A DNA stretch of 27,080 nt from an uncultured Lachnospiraceae bacterium (GCA_910577785.1 CAJTNT010000042.1:3913-30992); one strand, 5' to 3'. Positions 15,614-23,959 are shown, counted from the first letter of the stretch. The notes: a model not told the origin generated them from the sequence alone. Program-made: numbers and translations.

Positions 15614-16817
15614 AACAAGAAGCGTCCTTCCTAGAGCCCTTCCCCGCCGCAGGAAGAAAAAGAACAGCGGCTATTCCAAGCTCCGCTTCAAGATCCTAAT
15701 GCAGACTTCCGGCATGGTAGCCCTGACCTTCTTAATCATTTTTCTCCTTTACAGCCGTTTTTGGTTTGGGCGGATGGGGGACTGGATTGTAGGCTTCCTA
15801 GAGGGAACCCTGCATTTGGATTATGAGGATGCATGGAATATCTACAATTACGGCCTGCGTGAAAATGCATATTTGATTATGTTTGGCGCGGTGGCCGTCT
15901 GTTTCCTCCTGCTGTTCCGCCTCCTGCTGACCCGCTTTACCAGGTATTTTAACGAAATCGACCAGGGGCTGGATAAGCTCATCCAAGGAAACGACAAGGA
16001 AATCCTGCTCTCACCAGAGATGGAGCCAATGGAACGCAAGCTGAACGTCTTGCGCCAGACCCTGGAAAAGCGTGAACTGGAGGCAAAATTAGCCGAGGAA
16101 CGCAAGAACAACCTGGTCATGTACCTGGCGCATGATATCCGCACGCCCCTCACCTCCGTCATAGGCTACCTGAGCCTTTTGGAGGAGGCTCCCGATATGC
16201 CGCCAGAGCAGAAGGCCAAGTACGTCCATATCACCCTGGAAAAAGCAAACCGCCTGGAAGGCCTGATCCAGGAGTTTTTTGAGATCACCCGTTATAACAT
16301 CCAGCAAATCCGCCTGGATAAAGAATGGATTGACCTCTATTACATGCTGGTGCAGATGATAGAGGAATTCTACCCCCTGATGGCAGAAAAAGGAAACCGG
16401 GCAGCGCTCCATAGCCCAGAAAATATAAAGATTTTCGGAGATCCCACAAAGCTGGCCAGGGTATTCAACAACATCCTCAAAAATGCCATTGCATACAGCG
16501 CTCCCAACACCCCGATTTCCATCTGCGTAGAAGAGCTCCCTACAGCAGGGCTGGATGAAGAAGAAACCGCCACAGGGGACAGAAAAATCAGAATTAGCTT
16601 CCGTAACCAGGGAATGACAATCCCTCAGGACAAGCTGACGGCGATTTTTGATAAATTTTACCGTATGGATGAGGCAAGGAATTCAAACACAGGAGGGGCG
16701 GGACTGGGCCTTGCCATTGCCAGGGAAATCGTAACCCTCCACGAAGGGAAGATTTATGCCGCCAGTGAAAAAGGCGAAGTGGTGTTCTGCGTAGAATTGC
16801 CGCATGCGGCCGAGTGA
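15600..16817 (+). CDS. Sensor histidine kinase, VanS-like
   Basis: The 405-residue membrane kinase partners the regulator before it. Two transmembrane segments lie at about 38-52 and 90-110, enclosing a short external loop (~38 residues). They are followed by a HAMP-like linker, a dimerisation domain with the phospho-acceptor H178 in AHDIRTPLTSVIGYLSLL, and an ATPase domain with NNILKNAIAYS (N box), FDKFYRMDEARN and GGAGLGLAIA. The TTG at 15600 is 7 nt from a GTGGGG site and fits better than the ATG at 15606. The small sensor loop and the sequence around H178 are typical of VanS-type kinases. The signal is unknown; a cell-wall signal is an inference from the family. Confidence 0.92.
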   Translation: MKMDKTRSVLPRALPRRRKKKNSGYSKLRFKILMQTSGMVALTFLIIFLLYSRFWFGRMGDWIVGFLEGTLHLDYEDAWNIYNYGLRENAYLIMFGAVAVCFLLLFRLLLTRFTRYFNEIDQGLDKLIQGNDKEILLSPEMEPMERKLNVLRQTLEKRELEAKLAEERKNNLVMYLAHDIRTPLTSVIGYLSLLEEAPDMPPEQKAKYVHITLEKANRLEGLIQEFFEITRYNIQQIRLDKEWIDLYYMLVQMIEEFYPLMAEKGNRAALHSPENIKIFGDPTKLARVFNNILKNAIAYSAPNTPISICVEELPTAGLDEEETATGDRKIRISFRNQGMTIPQDKLTAIFDKFYRMDEARNSNTGGAGLGLAIAREIVTLHEGKIYAASEKGEVVFCVELPHAAE

Positions 16818-16879
16818 GGCAGACTCAAAAGCTGGCATTGAAAGTGAGAAAACACACAATAGAACTATCGCGGCCAACG

Positions 16880-16924
16880 CCAGCTAGTACATCGTGTTAT
16901 TTTGTGTCCGATGTACTAGTCTGG
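16880..16924. other. Strong dyad between convergent genes
   Basis: CTAGTACATCG (16884-16894) and CGATGTACTAG (16909-16919) are perfect 11-bp complements. CCAG/CTGG extends the stem past a single bulged T. No T-run follows on either strand. It may end transcription of the kinase or reductase gene, or bind a protein. Confidence 0.5.
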
Positions 16925-16941
16925 GCGCGCCATCCCTTTTC

Positions 16942-17457
16942 TTACCGAGCCAAAATATCCAGTATTTCCCCTACATACATCGTATGGAAATTCCCCTGCT
17001 CCTTCCCGCTATACCATTTCGGCAAAATCTCCGCATCCAGAAAGCATTCCTCCGTCAATGGCACAGCCGCCAATTTCCGGCAGGGAATCAGCAGGTTCCC
17101 CTCGTCAATATACGGGACTTGATCCCTAAAATTCACATGCAAATGCGCAATCTGAAACTTATTTTCCTTACGCCCGGAAGCAGTGCCAAAATATTGCAGG
17201 GCTGCCTTATATTTTGCCTCAAAGAAACAGCAGGAGAAATACTGCTCCCTGTCAAGAAATTCTTTGGTATACCTGCTTTCGCGGATAAAGATGTAAGCCA
17301 CACGTTTCCCCCAGAGTACCCCAAAGCCGCCCCAGCTTGCAGTCAGTGCATTTGTTTTCTCATGGCTGCCCGCCACAACCATCATCCATTCATCTGCCAG
17401 CTTGGTAAAGGGATTGATCTCAAAGAATTCGCCTGGAATAGGTTGGAATTGATGCAT
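16942..17457 (-). CDS. Flavin reductase-like FMN-binding protein
   Basis: The 171-residue protein resembles the flavin reductase-like split-barrel family (DIM6/NTAB type), which binds FMN and usually reduces flavins or related substrates. The conserved N-terminal run KTNALTASWGGFGVLWGKRV (residues about 37-56) and the following YIFIRESRYTKEFLD match this group. The ATG at 17457 is preceded by AAAGGAG at 8 nt; a GTG at 17466 would overlap that site. It is transcribed alone, convergent with the kinase. The natural substrate is unknown. Confidence 0.8.
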   Translation of the reverse strand: MHQFQPIPGEFFEINPFTKLADEWMMVVAGSHEKTNALTASWGGFGVLWGKRVAYIFIRESRYTKEFLDREQYFSCCFFEAKYKAALQYFGTASGRKENKFQIAHLHVNFRDQVPYIDEGNLLIPCRKLAAVPLTEECFLDAEILPKWYSGKEQGNFHTMYVGEILDILAR

Positions 17458-17626
17458 AACAAACACTCCTTTGTTAAAATAGTTAAAATTGCAACAAGGA
17501 TACTAAAATCCTATGATACAACAAAAGTATACACCTTTTCCTTTTGTCCAGATATGCAGAAAAGTTATTGTTCGGCAAAGATTGTATAAGAACAAGTTAT
17601 GGGGCTTATAAACCATGAGAATAATC

Positions 17627-17655
17627 TTGACAGCTATGGAAAAAAGTATAATAAT
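17627..17655 (+). promoter_or_regulatory. Sigma-A-type promoter for ilvE
   Basis: TTGACA (17627-17632), a 17-bp spacer and AATAAT (17650-17655) are seen; an overlapping TATAAT at 17647 has a 14-bp spacing. About 95 nt of leader separate it from the ilvE ATG. Confidence 0.6.
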
Positions 17656-17749
17656 TGAGAAAAAGTAACGAGGAGGGCGTGGAATCCGTGTCATTGATAT
17701 ACAGGAATCAATGCCTCACTATGTCTGAGAACAGGATGGAGGAGCCGTT

Positions 17750-18814
17750 ATGGATATTAAGTTTGTAAAACGTGATGAGTTAAAGGAAAAGCCGGACCAG
17801 AAGAACCTGGGGTTTGGCAAGTATATGACAGATTATATGTTTGTTATGGAATGGGACAAGGGAGAGGGATGGCATGATGCAAGGATTGAGCCTTACGGGC
17901 CGATTTCCATCAACCCATCCTGCGTAACCCTCCACTATGCGCAGGAGACTTTTGAAGGGCTGAAGGCATACCGCACGAAGGAGGATAAGATCTTGCTGTT
18001 CCGCCCGCAGATGAACGCCAAGAGGATGATTACCTCTAATGAGAGGCTTTGCATGCCAGGCTTCCCAGAGGATATGTTTGTAGAGGCGATTGAGGAGCTG
18101 GTCAAGGTAGAAAGGGACTGGATCCCGTCTGAGCCGGGCACGTCCCTCTATATCCGTCCTTTTATGTTTGCCACAGAGGCTTATCTGGGCGTCCATATGG
18201 CTGTGTCTTATAAGTTTATGGTAATCTGCTGTCCAGTGGGCGCATATTATCCAGAAGGGCTTAACCCAGTGAAGATCCTGGTAGAGGATGAGCTGGTGCG
18301 CGCCGTAAAAGGTGGAACCGGCTTTACAAAATGCGGCGGCAATTATGCAGCCTCCATCCTAGGCCAGGTAAGGGCGGAGGAAAAAGGCTGTACTCAGGTG
18401 CTCTGGCTGGATGGTGTAAACCGCAAGTATGTAGAAGAAGTCGGCACAATGAACATTATGTTCAAAATCAATGGGGAGATTTACACGGCGCCCATTGAGG
18501 GCACGGTGCTTCCAGGCGTTACCAGGGATTCCATCCTCCATGTCCTGCGGGATTGGGGATACAAGGTAAATGAGACGCACCTGTCGGTGGATGACCTGAT
18601 GAAGGCTGGGCATGACGGCACGCTGGAAGAGGCCTTTGGTACGGGGACAGCGGCTGTAATTTCCCCGGTAGGCGAATTTATGTACAGGGATGACGTAGTA
18701 ACGGTGAATGATTTTAAGATTGGCGAGCTGACGCAGAAGCTCTACGATTACCTGACAGGCATCCAATGGGGAGATATTGAGGACAAGTACCATTGGACCC
18801 AGGAAGTGAAATAG
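17750..18814 (+). CDS. ilvE: Branched-chain amino acid aminotransferase (type II)
   Basis: The 354-residue PLP enzyme exchanges amino groups between Leu/Ile/Val and 2-oxoglutarate, as the last step of their synthesis or first step of breakdown. The fold-type IV family marks are clear: LHYAQETFEGLKAYR, the PLP-lysine region WLDGVNRKYVEEVGTMNIMF, and GTVLPGVTRDSIL. The length and the N-terminal extension are typical of type II (eukaryote-like) BCATs. GGAGGA lies about 8 nt before the ATG. No T-box leader is recognisable. The gene is monocistronic and closed by an exceptionally strong terminator. Confidence 0.96.
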   Translation: MDIKFVKRDELKEKPDQKNLGFGKYMTDYMFVMEWDKGEGWHDARIEPYGPISINPSCVTLHYAQETFEGLKAYRTKEDKILLFRPQMNAKRMITSNERLCMPGFPEDMFVEAIEELVKVERDWIPSEPGTSLYIRPFMFATEAYLGVHMAVSYKFMVICCPVGAYYPEGLNPVKILVEDELVRAVKGGTGFTKCGGNYAASILGQVRAEEKGCTQVLWLDGVNRKYVEEVGTMNIMFKINGEIYTAPIEGTVLPGVTRDSILHVLRDWGYKVNETHLSVDDLMKAGHDGTLEEAFGTGTAAVISPVGEFMYRDDVVTVNDFKIGELTQKLYDYLTGIQWGDIEDKYHWTQEVK

Positions 18815-18846
18815 GGAAGCGGTGCATAGCTGCCGCACGATGCCTT

Positions 18847-18890
18847 AAAGCCCCCGTACAGAAAGGGAAATTCTGTACGGGGGCTTTTTT
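18847..18890 (+). terminator. Very strong intrinsic terminator after ilvE
   Basis: A perfect 17-bp stem (18847-18863 with 18871-18887; core GCCCCCGTACAGAA) with a 7-nt loop is followed by a T-run. It also separates ilvE from the convergent SH3b gene. Confidence 0.93.
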
Positions 18891-18898
18891 CTGCCAGA

Positions 18899-19717
18899 TT
18901 ACAGCATCCGCAAGTAGCGTGAAGAGACATATCCTTTGACGGTGCGCCCATTTTTCTTGAACTGTACCCGTGTCCAGGAGGAACCGTCGGCGGCTTTCTT
19001 GACGCCCAGAACCGTGACGGTCTGCCCTTTTTTCAGGCTGCTGATCACCGGTGCGTATGTGCCGGCATTGGAACGTACATTCAGGCTGCGGGCGGTGACC
19101 TTTGCCTGCCTCTTGGCAGCAGGGGTGCTGCTGTTTGCACGGCCCAGCAGGTCGCTGCGGATATAGCCTTTTAAGCTGCGCCCATTGACGGTGCATTTTA
19201 CATACTTCCAGCCTGTCCCATATTTGTCTATCGCAGAACAGAGAATGGATACCTTAGTATTGGGGGCTAAAGTGGTCAGCACAGGATGGTATGTCCCGGC
19301 GTGTTTACGCATATTTACTCTTGCGCGTACGGCGGCCGTCTGGGAAGAAGGCATCTTGGTGCAGCCCCGAAGGACTTTTGAGAATTTGCCATAAGACCCT
19401 CTGGAGGTATAAGCACGTATTTTATAAAAGTATTCCTGTCCACTGGCCAGGTTCTTGTTGCAGAAGGCCTGCATCTGTGGATTGACATTCATGATTCTTT
19501 TGTATTCCCCGTCATAACAGGCAGAGCGGTAAATTTGGTAACCGGATATGCCGGACTGCCTGCTCCAGGAAATGTTGATGCTGCTCTGGGTGGTGACGCC
19601 GCATTTCAAGCCGGATACCTTTTTGGGCGCTGCCGAAACGGTGGCAGGCGTGATGGCAAATAACAATGTGCTGCATAAAATGAGGAAGATTTTTGTAGAT
19701 TTTTGTAGATTTTTCAT
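18899..19717 (-). CDS. Secreted protein with FN3 and two SH3b domains
   Basis: The 272-residue product begins with a signal peptide (MKNLQKSTKIFLILCSTLLF, then AITPATVSA and probable cleavage before APKK). A fibronectin type III domain follows at about 33-120 (KVSGLKCGVTTQSSINISWS; GYQIYRSACYDGEYKRI; YFYKIRAYTS). Two bacterial SH3-type domains lie at about 127-192 (RVNMRKHAGTYHPVLTTLAP) and 207-272 (SLNVRSNAGTYAPVISSLKKG). SH3b domains often bind peptidoglycan peptides. No catalytic domain is seen, so it is probably a wall-binding or adhesin-like protein. AAGGAG precedes the ATG. Confidence 0.88.
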   Translation of the reverse strand: MKNLQKSTKIFLILCSTLLFAITPATVSAAPKKVSGLKCGVTTQSSINISWSRQSGISGYQIYRSACYDGEYKRIMNVNPQMQAFCNKNLASGQEYFYKIRAYTSRGSYGKFSKVLRGCTKMPSSQTAAVRARVNMRKHAGTYHPVLTTLAPNTKVSILCSAIDKYGTGWKYVKCTVNGRSLKGYIRSDLLGRANSSTPAAKRQAKVTARSLNVRSNAGTYAPVISSLKKGQTVTVLGVKKAADGSSWTRVQFKKNGRTVKGYVSSRYLRML

Positions 19718-19766
19718 AACTATCTCACTCCTTACTTAATTTTGATTGGTATTTTCTTCCAATAAA

Positions 19767-19795
19767 AGTATATGCCTTTTAGAACTGCATGTCAA
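19767..19795 (-). promoter_or_regulatory. Consensus sigma-A promoter for the SH3b protein
   Basis: On the minus strand, TTGACA (19795-19790), a 17-bp spacer and TATACT (19772-19767) are seen. A perfect palindrome TTTCTTAAGAAA at 19809-19820 lies just upstream and could be an operator shared with the divergent gene. Confidence 0.75.
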
Positions 19796-19867
19796 TGGAC
19801 ATCATAATTTCTTAAGAAAGAAATAGAATGGATTTAAAGATTTTTTCAGAAAGGAGTGTTAGAATCT

Positions 19868-20095
19868 GTGGATGAAAGGATGGCGATGGTTATGAAAAGG
19901 AAACAGGATGAATTTGCATGTGTGAATGAGACGAAAAAGAAAGGGAATATGATTGTGTTTACGATAGCGGTGCTGGCAATCTGTATCAGCGGCGCATTGT
20001 ATGCAAGGAAGCTGCAGTTGGAAGAGCGGCATATCAGCCAGGCCTCCGAAGTCTATTATGCTGAAGCCTGGAGGGTGAACGCCGGCAGAGTGTAG
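19868..20095 (+). CDS. Small single-pass membrane protein of unknown function
   Basis: About 75 residues: a charged N-terminus (DERMAMVMKRKQDE, then KKKGN), one hydrophobic helix (MIVFTIAVLAICISGALYA), and a short, charged outer part (RKLQLEERHISQASEVYY). The topology is like FtsL/DivIC-type or small spore membrane proteins, but no family signature is clear. The start is uncertain: AAGGAG at 19851-19856 best fits the GTG at 19868, with ATG codons at 19880, 19886 and 19892 as alternatives. It lies 130 bp before the interrupted sleC-like gene on the same strand. Confidence 0.55.
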   Translation: MDERMAMVMKRKQDEFACVNETKKKGNMIVFTIAVLAICISGALYARKLQLEERHISQASEVYYAEAWRVNAGRV

Positions 20096-20169
20096 CAGGG
20101 GAAATAAGAAAAAAGGGCGCCCATAGGGGGATCTGCCGGCAGCAGGGTTAATATTCTGCAGAAGGCTGC

Positions 20170-20196
20170 ACAGATCTTTTTTCCTAGCATAACTTA
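20170..20196 (+). promoter_or_regulatory. Sigma-K-like promoter for the sleC-like gene
   Basis: AC (20170-20171), 16 nt, then CATAACTTA (20188-20196) matches the known B. subtilis sigma-K consensus AC-N16-CATANNNTA at every fixed position. It lies 28 bp upstream of the ATG at 20225. Sigma-K acts in the mother cell late in sporulation, which fits a spore cortex enzyme. Confidence 0.6.
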
Positions 20197-20224
20197 TGGA
20201 TAAGTGTAAAGTTTAGAGGTGTTT

Positions 20225-20908
20225 ATGCGGAATCAATTACGGGCGGCTCAGATGGATCATGTGGATCATGGCAAGATGCGGGTGCAGGTTACTTCTGCGT
20301 TAGGGATGATTCCAGTGGAAGATGCAACGATTACTATTTCTTATACCGGAGAGCCCCAAAGCGCTTTGGAGCAGGTTTCTACCGATGGCAATGGACAGTC
20401 GGAAGAGCTGTCCCTGGCGGCGCCGCCGTTGGAATACAGCATGGAACCGGAACAGTCCCAGCCTTATGCGGAGTATACGGTAGAGGTGGAAGCGGAGGGC
20501 TACCGTCCGGTCAGCGTAGAGGGCGTGGATGTCTTTTCGGGCGAGCTGTCTTTGCAGAATGTGCGGATGGAGCCGCTGGAAGTGCCGGAACAGGGGCAGA
20601 AGAATATTGTAATCCCTGCCAATACGCTGTTTGGGAATTTCCCTCCCAAGATTGCAGAGGCGGAGATAAAGCCTATGGACGAAAGCGGAGAGATCGTACT
20701 AAGCCGGGTGGTGATTCCGGAATATGTGGTGGTACATGACGGCACGCCAGGCGATTCTACGGCGGGAGATTATTATGTGAAATATAAAGACTACATCAAA
20801 AACGTAGCCTCCAGCGAAATCTATGCTACCTGGCCGCAGAGTACGATACAGGCTAATATCCTTGCCATTATGTCTTTTACGTTAAACAGAGTGTATACGG
20901 AGTGGTAG
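20225..20908 (+). pseudogene. sleC: SleC-like spore cortex-lytic enzyme, N-terminal part (interrupted)
   Basis: The first 227 residues of a SleC-type germination enzyme, ending at a TAG created by the inserted element right after TEW. The N-terminal region (about 15-120) is a pro-region with a transthyretin-like fold appearance (GMIPVEDATITISYTG; YTVEVEAEGYRPVSVEGV). The beginning of the SpoIID/LytB-type lytic domain follows (VVIPEYVVVHDG; DYIKNVASSEIYATWP, with the likely catalytic E198). SleC degrades cortex peptidoglycan during germination in clostridia after cleavage of its pro-region. AGAGG lies 5 nt before the ATG. Joining 20225-20907 with 26156-26738 gives one frame of 422 codons including the stop, the usual SleC length. 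The naming rests on recalled resemblance. Confidence 0.85.
20896..20907 (+). other. attL core: left 12-bp direct repeat
   Basis: TACGGAGTGGTA occurs here and at 26144-26155 at the two junctions between the interrupted gene and the insert. The predicted crossover dinucleotide is AG at 20901-20902, the centre of the reconstructed attP dyad. Confidence 0.85.
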
Positions 20909-20954
20909 CTTTGTGCATTGTGGTTCGGGATTTTTATTTTTAGTAAAAAAATCC

Positions 20955-20983
20955 TTGCATTCTTCGGAAGGTTTTAGTAAAAT
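20955..20983 (+). promoter_or_regulatory. Sigma-A-type promoter for lacLM
   Basis: TTGCAT (20955-20960), a 17-bp spacer and TAAAAT (20978-20983) lie inside the element, about 67 bp upstream of the lacL ATG, so the cargo does not depend on sleC transcription. Confidence 0.6.
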
Positions 20984-21050
20984 GGTAAAATGCTTATATA
21001 CATAACGTGGAACACAGATAGATATGTTAAGACAGAGAGAGGATTTATTT

Positions 21051-22934
21051 ATGGAAGCAGATTTGAAATGGATAGACCGCCCGGAGGTGTTCCGGGTTAA
21101 CCAGATGGAGGCGCACAGCGACCATGAATACTATGGAACGGAGGAGGAATACAGGGAAGGGGACAATTCGCTTAGGCAGTCCTTAAACGGCATTTGGCGA
21201 GTATGCTATTCCCGCAATGCCCAAGAGCGCCCGCAGGCATTTTATAGGGAAGGGTTTGACAGCGGCAGCTTTGACGAGATAGAGGTTCCGGGCCATTTGG
21301 AGCTGGCTGGCTATGACAAAATTCATTATATCAATACCATGTACCCGTGGGAAGGCCATTATTTCCGGCGGCCGGCAGGGTGCGGCATGAAGGGCGTCCA
21401 GGCAGAGGGGGAGTTTAGCGGCGCGGAGTATAACCCGGTAGCTTCTTATATCTGTAAGTTTGACTTGCAGGAAGCGTTGGCGGGGAAGCGGGTCAGCATC
21501 CTTTTTGAAGGCGTGGAGCAGGCCATGTATGTATGGCTGAATGGAACATTTATCGGCTATGCGGAGGACAGCTTTACCCCATCGGAATTTGACCTTACGG
21601 ATATTGTACGCCCAGAGGGCAATCTTTTGGCCGTGGAAGTCCATAAGCGCAGCACCGCGGCTTATTTGGAGGATCAAGATTTCTTCCGTTTTTTTGGTAT
21701 CTTCCGCAATGTATTCCTGTATGCCAGGCCGAAAACACATGTGGAGGATCTTTGGCTCAGGCCGCAGTATGACCCAGACAGCGGCATGGGTGAAGTAGGG
21801 GTGCGCCTGAAGCTGTCTGGCGCCACCAATCAGGGCTGGGTAGAGGTTGCCATCAAGGAAGGGCAGGAATACCTTATTCTGTCAAAGGAACCCATCGGCA
21901 CGTGTATCGAGGCTTCTTATCTGATGCCGGGGCGGGTTGTGGCATGGGATAACCAGAACCCTTACCTCTATCAGATGGAGGCGCGTGTGTTTGACGGAGC
22001 GGGAGGCTTGGTGGAGATCGTTCCCTGCCGTTTCGGCTTCCGCAGGATAGAGATTCGGGACAAGGTCATCTGCCTGAATGGAAAGCGTCTGATTTTAAAT
22101 GGCGTCAACCGCCATGAGTGGAGCGCGGAACATGGGAGGTGCATTTCCAAAAAGGAAGCGGACTGGGATATGGCCTGCATTAAGCGCAACCATATCAATG
22201 CCGTCCGTACCTGCCATTACCCGAACCAGATTTCCTGGTACCGTCTCTGTGATGAGAACGGCATCTATATGATGGCTGAGACAAACCTGGAATCCCATGG
22301 CTCCTGGCAGAAAATGAGCGTGGTGGAGCCTTCCTGGAATGTGCCGGGAGATTACCCGGAGTGGGAAGCAGCCGTTCTGGACAGGGCAAGGACGAATTTT
22401 GAGGTATTCAAAAACCATACCTCCATCCTTTTCTGGTCCCTGGGGAATGAATCTTATGCCGGGGAGGCAATGCGCAAGATGCATGAATATTATAAACAGC
22501 AGGATCCGGAGCGGATTGTCCATTATGAAGGCGTGTTCCATAACCGGGCGTATGACGCTTCTGTTTCAGAGGTGGAAAGCCGGATGTATGCGCCGCCCCA
22601 GGATATCCGGGAATACTTGGACAATGCGCCGCGAAAGCCTTTCCTTCTGTGTGAATATATGCATGGGATGGGCAATTCCATGGGCGGCATGAGTTCCTAT
22701 ATGGAATTGCTGGACAAGTATGAAATGTACCAGGGCGGGTTCCTGTGGGATCTGATCGATCAGGCGGTCTGGGCAGTGGATGAGGTGACAGGGAAGAAGG
22801 CTCTGCGTTACGGCGGCGACTTTGACGACCGCCCGTCGGATTATGAATTTTCTGGCAATGGGCTTGTGTTTGCAGACCGGACGGAGAAACCGGCAATGCA
22901 GGAGGTGAGGTACTATTATGGCTTATACAGATAA
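21051..22934 (+). CDS. lacL: Heterodimeric beta-galactosidase, large subunit
   Basis: The 627-residue GH2 protein is the catalytic subunit of a LacLM-type beta-galactosidase, which hydrolyses lactose and related beta-galactosides. The N-terminal sugar-binding jelly roll spans about 40-215 (LNGIWRVCYS; GYAEDSFTPSEFDLT; DQDFFRFFGIFRNV), then an Ig-like domain, then a TIM barrel from about 320. The acid/base is E467 in WSLGNESYAGEAM and the nucleophile is E535 in LLCEYMHGMGNSMGG, close to E. coli E461 and E537. The ATG at 21051 is chosen because AGAGAGGA lies about 9 nt upstream and the length then matches LacL (about 628). The 17-nt overlap with lacM is as in lactobacilli. No sugar transporter is present in the element, so uptake must come from elsewhere. 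Confidence 0.95.
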   Translation: MEADLKWIDRPEVFRVNQMEAHSDHEYYGTEEEYREGDNSLRQSLNGIWRVCYSRNAQERPQAFYREGFDSGSFDEIEVPGHLELAGYDKIHYINTMYPWEGHYFRRPAGCGMKGVQAEGEFSGAEYNPVASYICKFDLQEALAGKRVSILFEGVEQAMYVWLNGTFIGYAEDSFTPSEFDLTDIVRPEGNLLAVEVHKRSTAAYLEDQDFFRFFGIFRNVFLYARPKTHVEDLWLRPQYDPDSGMGEVGVRLKLSGATNQGWVEVAIKEGQEYLILSKEPIGTCIEASYLMPGRVVAWDNQNPYLYQMEARVFDGAGGLVEIVPCRFGFRRIEIRDKVICLNGKRLILNGVNRHEWSAEHGRCISKKEADWDMACIKRNHINAVRTCHYPNQISWYRLCDENGIYMMAETNLESHGSWQKMSVVEPSWNVPGDYPEWEAAVLDRARTNFEVFKNHTSILFWSLGNESYAGEAMRKMHEYYKQQDPERIVHYEGVFHNRAYDASVSEVESRMYAPPQDIREYLDNAPRKPFLLCEYMHGMGNSMGGMSSYMELLDKYEMYQGGFLWDLIDQAVWAVDEVTGKKALRYGGDFDDRPSDYEFSGNGLVFADRTEKPAMQEVRYYYGLYR

Positions 22935-23895
22935 TATGGCAGGCAGGATGCGCCTGATTTATGGGGATGTGACATTAGGCGTCAAGGGCGAGGGCTTCCA
23001 TTATATTTTTTCCTATCAGACCGGCGGCCTGGAGTCTTTATGCTGCCAGGGGAAAGAATGGCTCTACCGGACGCCGAGGCCGACGTTTTGGCGGGCGCTG
23101 ACGGACAATGACCGGGGCAGCGGGTTCCAGCTGGAGTCTGGCATGTGGCTGAGCGCTGACATGTATATGCGCTGCGTGGACATTAGGGTGTCAGTGGATG
23201 GGCGGGAAATCCCACTCCCCAAAGCCCCAGAGAACAACCGATATGGAGCGGAGGAATATGCCAGCGCCCTGGCAGTGTCATTCCGCTACGAGATAACAAC
23301 GGTTCCCCGCACAGAGGTGCAGGTGACGTATGAGGCCGACCCTTCCGGCAGGCTCCGTGTCACGGCGGAATATAAGGGGAAACAGGGGCTTCCCAGCCTT
23401 CCGGTGTTTGGCATGCGGTTTCTTATGCCGACCGCAGCTGTTGGCTTTGCTTATGAGGGGCTTAGCGGGGAAACTTATCCGGACAGGAAGGCAGGAGCCG
23501 AAAAAGGGGTCCATCGCATCGAAGGCCTTCCGGTTACGCCTTATCTCTGCCCCCAGGACTGCGGGGTACATATGGATACGGAATGGCTGGAGATCTATCG
23601 GGAGAATGTGCTGGACAATTCCGCCGTGCCGAAGGAGAAGTTTGCCCTGCGGGTTGAGGCGGATGGCAGCAATTTTGCGTTTAGCTGCCTGCCGTATACG
23701 GCGGAGGAACTGGAGAATGCCACCCACCAGGAGGAACTGCCGCCCGTCAGGAGGACGGTGCTCTGCGTGCTGGGCGCAGTAAGGGGCGTTGGGGGCATTG
23801 ACAGCTGGGGAACGGATATTGAGGAGGCGTATCGGATTGACGCGCAGCAGGATATACGCTTTTCCTTTGTGGTGTGCGCGGGGGAAGCGGGATAA
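22918..23895 (+). CDS. lacM: Heterodimeric beta-galactosidase, small subunit
   Basis: The 325-residue protein corresponds to the C-terminal domain 5 (Bgal_small_N) of long LacZ enzymes. Residues about 57-70 (PTFWRALTDNDRGS) carry the conserved signature of this domain, which completes the active site of the large subunit. AGGAGGTGAGG lies 8 nt before its ATG, inside the end of lacL. The start overlaps the lacL stop by 17 nt in another frame, so the two are translated separately and probably coupled. The good ribosome binding site and full length argue against a frameshifted lacZ. It ends in a terminator at 23960-24003. Confidence 0.94.
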   Translation: MAYTDNMAGRMRLIYGDVTLGVKGEGFHYIFSYQTGGLESLCCQGKEWLYRTPRPTFWRALTDNDRGSGFQLESGMWLSADMYMRCVDIRVSVDGREIPLPKAPENNRYGAEEYASALAVSFRYEITTVPRTEVQVTYEADPSGRLRVTAEYKGKQGLPSLPVFGMRFLMPTAAVGFAYEGLSGETYPDRKAGAEKGVHRIEGLPVTPYLCPQDCGVHMDTEWLEIYRENVLDNSAVPKEKFALRVEADGSNFAFSCLPYTAEELENATHQEELPPVRRTVLCVLGAVRGVGGIDSWGTDIEEAYRIDAQQDIRFSFVVCAGEAG

Positions 23896-23959
23896 CCTGG
23901 AAAGTGGAGTTTTGATAGGAACTGAGAAGACAGTTGTAATAGAAGAAATTAAGAAATGG

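Noticed and set aside
14906..16817. A vancomycin-resistance locus
   Set aside because: Only VanRS-like signalling genes are present; no ligase, dehydrogenase or dipeptidase genes are in the window.
17656..17749. T-box leader before ilvE
   Set aside because: No T-box sequence (TGGNACCGCG type) or antiterminator is visible.
21051..23895. A frameshifted lacZ pseudogene
   Set aside because: The two frames match known LacL and LacM lengths, have separate ribosome binding sites and overlap by 17 nt as in functional lacLM operons.
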